From Chalara sp. BL73 (lineage: Eukaryota > Ascomycota > Leotiomycetes > Helotiales): a stretch of 12,152 bases of DNA. Made by a program: the position numbers and the translations under genes. The stretch spans positions 1-12,152 of the forward strand of contig CAKJVC010000173.1 of assembly GCA_918026815.1 (NCBI GenBank), written 5' to 3'. The notes under the pieces are model-generated. The model searched no databases. It saw only the letters and a program-made list of their open reading frames with translations, and was not told where the DNA came from. Positions 7,997-12,152 of this stretch are shown one piece after another (position 1 is the first letter of the stretch; every line of letters begins with the position of its first letter).

Positions 7997-9279
7997 TCCA
8001 ATGGTATTTTAGTATTTTGAGGAAAACACAGATTTTCTCGTCCCAAATAGCACTTTGTCCATCTAGCCCTTTGCAGCATATGGTTGGGTAGCTTGAGCTA
8101 TTATATTTGCAGTACAAACTCTCAATGTTTTGGACTATTGGTTTTAAAACCTCTTTTTTGCAACTTTTAATGAATCTTCAAGATATGCAAGAGCCTTGCC
8201 AGTCGATGTTGCGGAAACGAACTTCCTGCTTAGAATTTATATGGACAATATATTCCAACGAAGATATAAAAGAGAGGCGAGTGAAAGAAAATTTCTTGGA
8301 TTTCTGCAATAATCGGGATCTATGTTCGCAAATTCAAGCCCCCTAGAGTCAGTTTGACTCGACGAAACACAATTGCTCTCCTCATTAACTAAAGGATCAC
8401 TAGGACCGGAGAATGAGATACTGTCATACCGGATTTAAGCAAGATTTCAAACACAGTCGAAACGGCGACTTTGGAGATGGTTAAGCCTTAAGGTTGTGAT
8501 GGAAGCAGCAACAGGGAAGCATGTCGAGTTCTAGAAGATGCTTAAGTGACGGGAGGAAAGAGGGCTGACAGAGCCGCCGCCCCATCTCCCCAAAACCAAC
8601 AACAACCCATTCGCTGTGGGCAGAAAAAGGTGGAGCTACCATCTATTAAAAGGCTTGGATATTTGACTGTATCTTAAATTTTCAACCCATCCTGTATATT
8701 TACCCCGTCTGGAATATTAAACTTATAGCAGAATTGACGCGCGATGCCATTTTTCTGTCTACTTCGCAAGGATAGAGTTGAGATATATAAATATAATGTT
8801 TACAGGCACCTCTATAGAACAAAACTGGCAATATTTATTACACTGAAAATGTGATTCATGTCAAAAAGTTTGATGAACAAAGTAACAAAACGAGAAGCAA
8901 TTTCGAAACTAGAGCTCTTTCATTGAAATGAAACTTTTATCACCACTTAATAAACTTGTATTGCTCAAAAGTACTATCCATCGACTAACTCCTCGAGTTT
9001 TCTAATATGGTAAAACAACCCCCCTCCCCCGCAGAATAGGGTATGTTTCCTAATAACCAAAAGAGGAGAAACGTAATGCACATCTTCCGTCTCGAGAATT
9101 TCCTATTCTTTCTCTCGGAACTCTTCAGCTTGCTTGAAAAACATATCTTTTCTCCGCTTGCCGAACCACAAAACATCAACCCTTCTCGAAAACTTTGCTC
9201 TGTATTTCTCGATATTTCTCGGAATATCTAATAAATACTACGGCTAAAGCTCGGGTTCATAAGTTTGAGGGTTCGCAAC

Positions 9280-9967
9280 CTATATATTTACACCTGGCAG
9301 AAACGGTGGCACCAATAGCAGCTTCACCTGCAATTGCGGACCATGCATTCCCAAGATTCTGAAACAAGTTTCAATAGCTGGATCGACAAAGTCTAAAACA
9401 TCTTTTGTTGGTTGTGAGCAGGAAGCGACTTTTTGGCGCCGAAAGTCGTGTCTCCACCCGAGAGTTCGAATGCCTAAGTTGTTTACGTTTAGATATTCAG
9501 GCTTAACTAATTTAAGAGATATATCATTTGCAAATAAGAGCGATTTCCTTGCCATATCAGATCAAGCTAGCCATAGAAAGGGTTCCAGACTTGTGATCCC
9601 CGAAATGAAATACGTTAAAGCGATAAAGCGCGACTGCTGCCTCGTTGGCGATAGTTTTGCTAGTTCGAATAAGACTGAAAACCAGTTTTTCAAGAACGGA
9701 AGCTTTAGAAGCAATAATGTACTTGTTCTTGTAGATCGTTCTTCCTTCGTCATCCTTGAATCAACCAGAATCCATAGGAAAGTTTTGTTCATGGCTATCG
9801 ACGGCTATTGAGCATACGATGATAGGATTTGGCGAAATAAGGGCTTCAGAGTAGATTTGGCTTTGGAGCCCTCGAGGCAAGTTAAGGAATGTTGTACATG
9901 TATGCATGTAATAGCTAACAGGCTCGCCTTTTCGAAGTCGAAGGTGGCATTCTCGTTTTGCTGCCAT
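9280..9967 (-). pseudogene. Decayed fungal F-box/2EXR-like protein gene
   Basis: Read on the minus strand, three blocks occur in the order found in fungal proteins of the 'LPxEIRNxIY' (F-box-like, 2EXR) kind. The first, TFLNLPRGLQSQIYSEALIS (about 9892-9830), is the N-terminal F-box-like helix. The second, TIANEAAVALYRFNVFHFG (about 9655-9600), matches the family's 'nExAxxxFYxxNxFxF' block. The third, VDPAIETCFRILGMHGPQLQ (about 9387-9325), lies near the C-terminus. Blocks one and two share a frame but are parted by TGA 9763-9761, which a C-to-T change from CGA would explain. Block three is in another frame, entered between about 9590 and 9555, and ends at TAG 9282-9280. Total span is about 229 codons, plausible for the family. 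These proteins may act as ubiquitin-ligase adaptors or have unknown roles; this copy looks non-functional. The N-terminus may extend upstream of 9967 in another frame. Confidence 0.6.
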
Positions 9968-11145
9968 ATTGACAGTGTAAAGTGTGAAAGAGCGAGAATA
10001 TTGAGTCCTGATGTTTACAAAAAGCTTCCTTTAAGTTGGCAGGTTCGAGTGAGAGATGTTGAAGGGATTCGTACGTGTTGGAAAGGTTTTCACTCATGAA
10101 ATGAGGTTGGATGAGCGAGACGAGGTTGGGTATTACGGAGTATTATGATACGCGTGCTGGGAACTCAGTTTAGACTGAGAACGTCGACACGGGGTATTGA
10201 GGCTCTTTCAGCAGAAATCTCAAACACAGCCGCATCGCAACTCAATCAATTTCACGTTAAACTGGAATTGACGCAGTTGTTGATGGAGCAATTTAAAGCG
10301 GTGAGCACAAAGCTTGGACTTGAGCTAATACCGCATGATATAACGACCAACTTGCAACAACGCAAAATAGAGTACATAATGTGTAGTCTGCTCGTTTCAT
10401 GAATATGGGTCAATGACATCCTTGATTCTATAAGTCATGTACAATAGGCAAGAAATCATTGTTAGGAGCATAGATACTCGAAGCTATTTTTTTTTGGTTT
10501 ACTTGTTAGAGGTTCAGCTTCCCTAGCAGCTAAATCTGGCACATTTAATAGCAGATTCGGTATTAGATACCATGTACAGGCTAGATGCAGTAGTATCTAC
10601 CAGGGTATATATATTTGGTATATGGACCAATATAGGCGAGCTAAGAAGCGTTGTTTTGTAGAAGAAAATCTTATGTGACTTGGCGCCTGCAGCATGTGGA
10701 AACGGTATTCTATAGGAGTTGTCGTCTAGTACTAACTAAGCTATTTCATTTTCACGCCCTTTTAATAGGTGTATCTATGACTTAAATAGAAGTAAGTTTA
10801 TTATCTTAAGGATTTGGATGACGGCGGCCAATAAATAAGACTCAAGTGCTTTGTTTAGTTTGTTAGGGAGAACGGGTAAAAGGCTATGGGGAAAGCATGA
10901 ATTGGCTAACTACGCCCAATGGAGCAATATTAACAGCGGTGGAGTAGGTAAAGCAGGAGGAGCCAGTGGCTCTCTGCAAGTTTTCTGATGTGTCTAAATA
11001 GTAGAAAGGATAGTGATATAGATTATACATGCTAATTAAAAAGCCTCACATAAAAACGGACAGTCGGCGAAAATAGAGTGTAGTATTTGAAGTTAAGGGA
11101 ATACAGAATCTGTGCACTATTCCCGCTCCGTACAATATTCCAAGC
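9968..11145. other. Gene-poor stretch between two F-box-like relics
   Basis: Mostly AT-rich sequence with an 8-base or longer T run near 10488 and a TATATATATT patch near 10605. A plus-strand frame at 10145-10402 (85 codons) is listed separately. I see no splice-site series, repeat array or RNA gene here. Confidence 0.35.
10145..10402 (+). CDS. Hypothetical small open frame, function unknown
   Basis: An 85-codon frame from ATG 10145 to TGA 10400-10402. The middle, from about residue 18 to 60, would be amphipathic and helical (ALSAEISNTAASQLNQFHVK and following), with many Gln, Leu and Lys, and there is no membrane helix or signal peptide. It lies 180 bp from the F-box-like relic and points away from it. 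No family is recognised. A chance frame is quite possible; it could also be one exon of a lost gene. Confidence 0.18.
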   Translation: MIRVLGTQFRLRTSTRGIEALSAEISNTAASQLNQFHVKLELTQLLMEQFKAVSTKLGLELIPHDITTNLQQRKIEYIMCSLLVS

Positions 11146-11975
11146 TTATATGGAAGTCCAAACATAATCGCAATCAAAAATAAAGTGATGCTGTCCCCTC
11201 GGCCACACTGTATGTAATAAACTGTCCTCATCCAACTTGTGAAGTATCTCCGGGTTCCTATGTCTATGATATGTTTCGTTTTCCTGGTTGAGCACCCAGT
11301 CTTCGAAGCGCACTGTGTCATCTTGCAGGGCATAGCCATCGTCCGACAGATGATCAGATCCACTTGCAATATCCTCAAGCGTTCGCATAGGCCGAAATTC
11401 CGAGTCATTCCAAAGCTCTGGCACACCATCGTCAAAGCCACGTTCCGCTAACATCTCTTCTCCTTCTTCCTTGACATAACCATCCGAGTTCCGTTATTCA
11501 TTCAGTCGACCACTGGCAATTTGTATATCCCCCATTTTCTTCCTTATCAATCTACTTCTCTTCGCTTCCCATTCGGACTCTTCTCTAAAGAGCTGCTCGT
11601 GCTTTTCCCGTGTCCTTTTCACATTCAGCCTCTCTTCGATATTGGCATAATATTGTGCTTGCTCTCCTTCGATATCCTGCTTCATTAATGCAGTTGCATC
11701 ATTCAACCTTTTTGGGTGGCAAACTTGCTAATCTCTTGATTGAACACGAGCCTGCCCATATATCCTCGAAGCCGAGGAGCTAAGCGGCAACCATCATATT
11801 GGTCGTAATTGACATCTAGCCTGAGTCTCCGAATAGAGAACCTAACTTGATTAAAGGTTTTCTCAAAGTATTCGCCATGTGTCTCCTTAAGATTCTTGCC
11901 TACAAGCTGAAAGACTGTTGCTGTGATAGGGCCAAGGTGCAGAAAGATGTTGTGGCGGATCTCAGCAGGAGGCAT
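11146..11975 (-). pseudogene. F-box-like protein gene broken by a frameshift and an in-frame stop
   Basis: The frame opens at ATG 11975 with MPPAEIRHNIFLHLGPI, a good match to the start of fungal F-box domains (LPPEIRxxIFxHLxPI), which bind Skp1 in SCF ubiquitin ligases. After 90 residues it stops at TGA 11705-11703, just after a run of five A (plus-strand T 11709-11713). One more A there would join it to the next frame without a gap. That frame holds a very charged, probably helical part (for example KHEQLFREESEWEAKRSRL), then TAA 11496-11494, and stays open beyond the stop into an acidic C-terminal part ending at 11146. With one base added the span is exactly 277 codons, usual for the family. 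An in-frame TGA lies just upstream of ATG 11975, supporting that start. No intron with good borders removes the TAA (nearest donors GTGGTC, GTCGAC). Dead gene, or a live one with sequence errors. Confidence 0.6.
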
Positions 11976-12152
11976 ATTGAGGCAGGCTCATGAATTAGAT
12001 GGGGACATCGTTAGCTAGCATTCTGATCCATTAGGTGCTAACAAATAAAGTAAGCCTTAGTCATTAGTACTAGACGCGTGATATGACAGCCGTACTCTCA
12101 GAATATATAGCTAGGATTTATGCAGTAACAGTATGATAATATAACATACTCA
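11976..12152. other. Upstream region of the right-hand F-box-like relic
   Basis: A short AT-rich end of the window, presumably the 5' side of the minus-strand F-box-like gene. Stops occur in the frames I read and no motif stands out. Confidence 0.3.

Larger units (their letters stand above)
6973..9279. other. Gene-poor AT-rich stretch
   Basis: I find no gene I can defend in these 2.3 kb. There is a 12-T run at 7348-7359, a pyrimidine tract of six C, T and five C at 9019-9030, and the heptamer repeat at 7962-7996. Short open frames at 7428-7745, 8107-8346 and 9043-9231 (plus) and 8985-9179 (minus) show no domain or motif. The first, 105 codons, is the least bad candidate and is listed separately. 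Confidence 0.4.

Noticed and set aside
9019..9030. Pyrimidine tract of six C, T, five C as a splice or regulatory signal
   Set aside because: No coding exon on either side and no donor site in range; simple low-complexity sequence is enough.
11046..11441. 131-codon minus-strand open frame
   Set aside because: Overlaps the F-box-like relic in another frame and reads as a Cys/Met-rich shadow without domains.
1..12152. CRISPR array, prophage, bacterial operon or new defence system
   Set aside because: No regular spaced repeats and no bacterial-type gene organisation; spliced fungal genes throughout.

Overview
The window looks like nuclear DNA of a filamentous ascomycete (Pezizomycotina). The evidence is intron-bearing genes with short introns (41-77 nt), GT...AG borders and CTAAC/CTGAC-type branch points, a clear U3 snoRNP protein (Utp18), a fungal-type MFS transporter, and remnants of fungal F-box-like proteins. 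The class (perhaps Sordariomycetes) is a guess from sequence style.

Layout. Positions 1-90 hold the last 29 codons of a plus-strand gene entering from the left. It is followed by a pyrimidine-rich, probably 3' untranslated stretch and about 1.2 kb with no convincing gene. From 2781 down to 1346 (minus) lies a four-exon MFS transporter gene. Its three introns are clean, but its frame is broken three times, each time by one missing base in a short C run. From 5144 down to 3336 (minus) is an intact two-exon UTP18 gene, a ribosome-biogenesis housekeeping gene and the best-supported feature here. UTP18 and the transporter are in tandem, separated by about 550 bp that carry possible transporter promoter motifs.

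From about 5145 to 11145 the window is gene-poor and mostly AT-rich. It contains a decayed fungal F-box-like relic (minus, 9967-9280), two stretches that look like broken coding sequence (6295-6645 plus, 6787-6969 minus), several inverted repeats near 5.6-6.05 kb and a small 7-bp tandem repeat at 7962-7996. At the right end, 11975-11146 (minus) is a second F-box-like gene, interrupted by one frameshift and one in-frame stop.

The genes do not form a pathway. UTP18 acts in nucleolar 18S rRNA processing, the MFS protein would be a membrane carrier, and the F-box relics belong to expanding, fast-decaying fungal families. I see no convincing new multi-gene system. The most useful observations are four single-base losses, all in homopolymer runs and all in otherwise well-kept coding sequence (assembly error or recent gene death), and the boundary between a conserved block and a decaying accessory-like block just upstream of UTP18.
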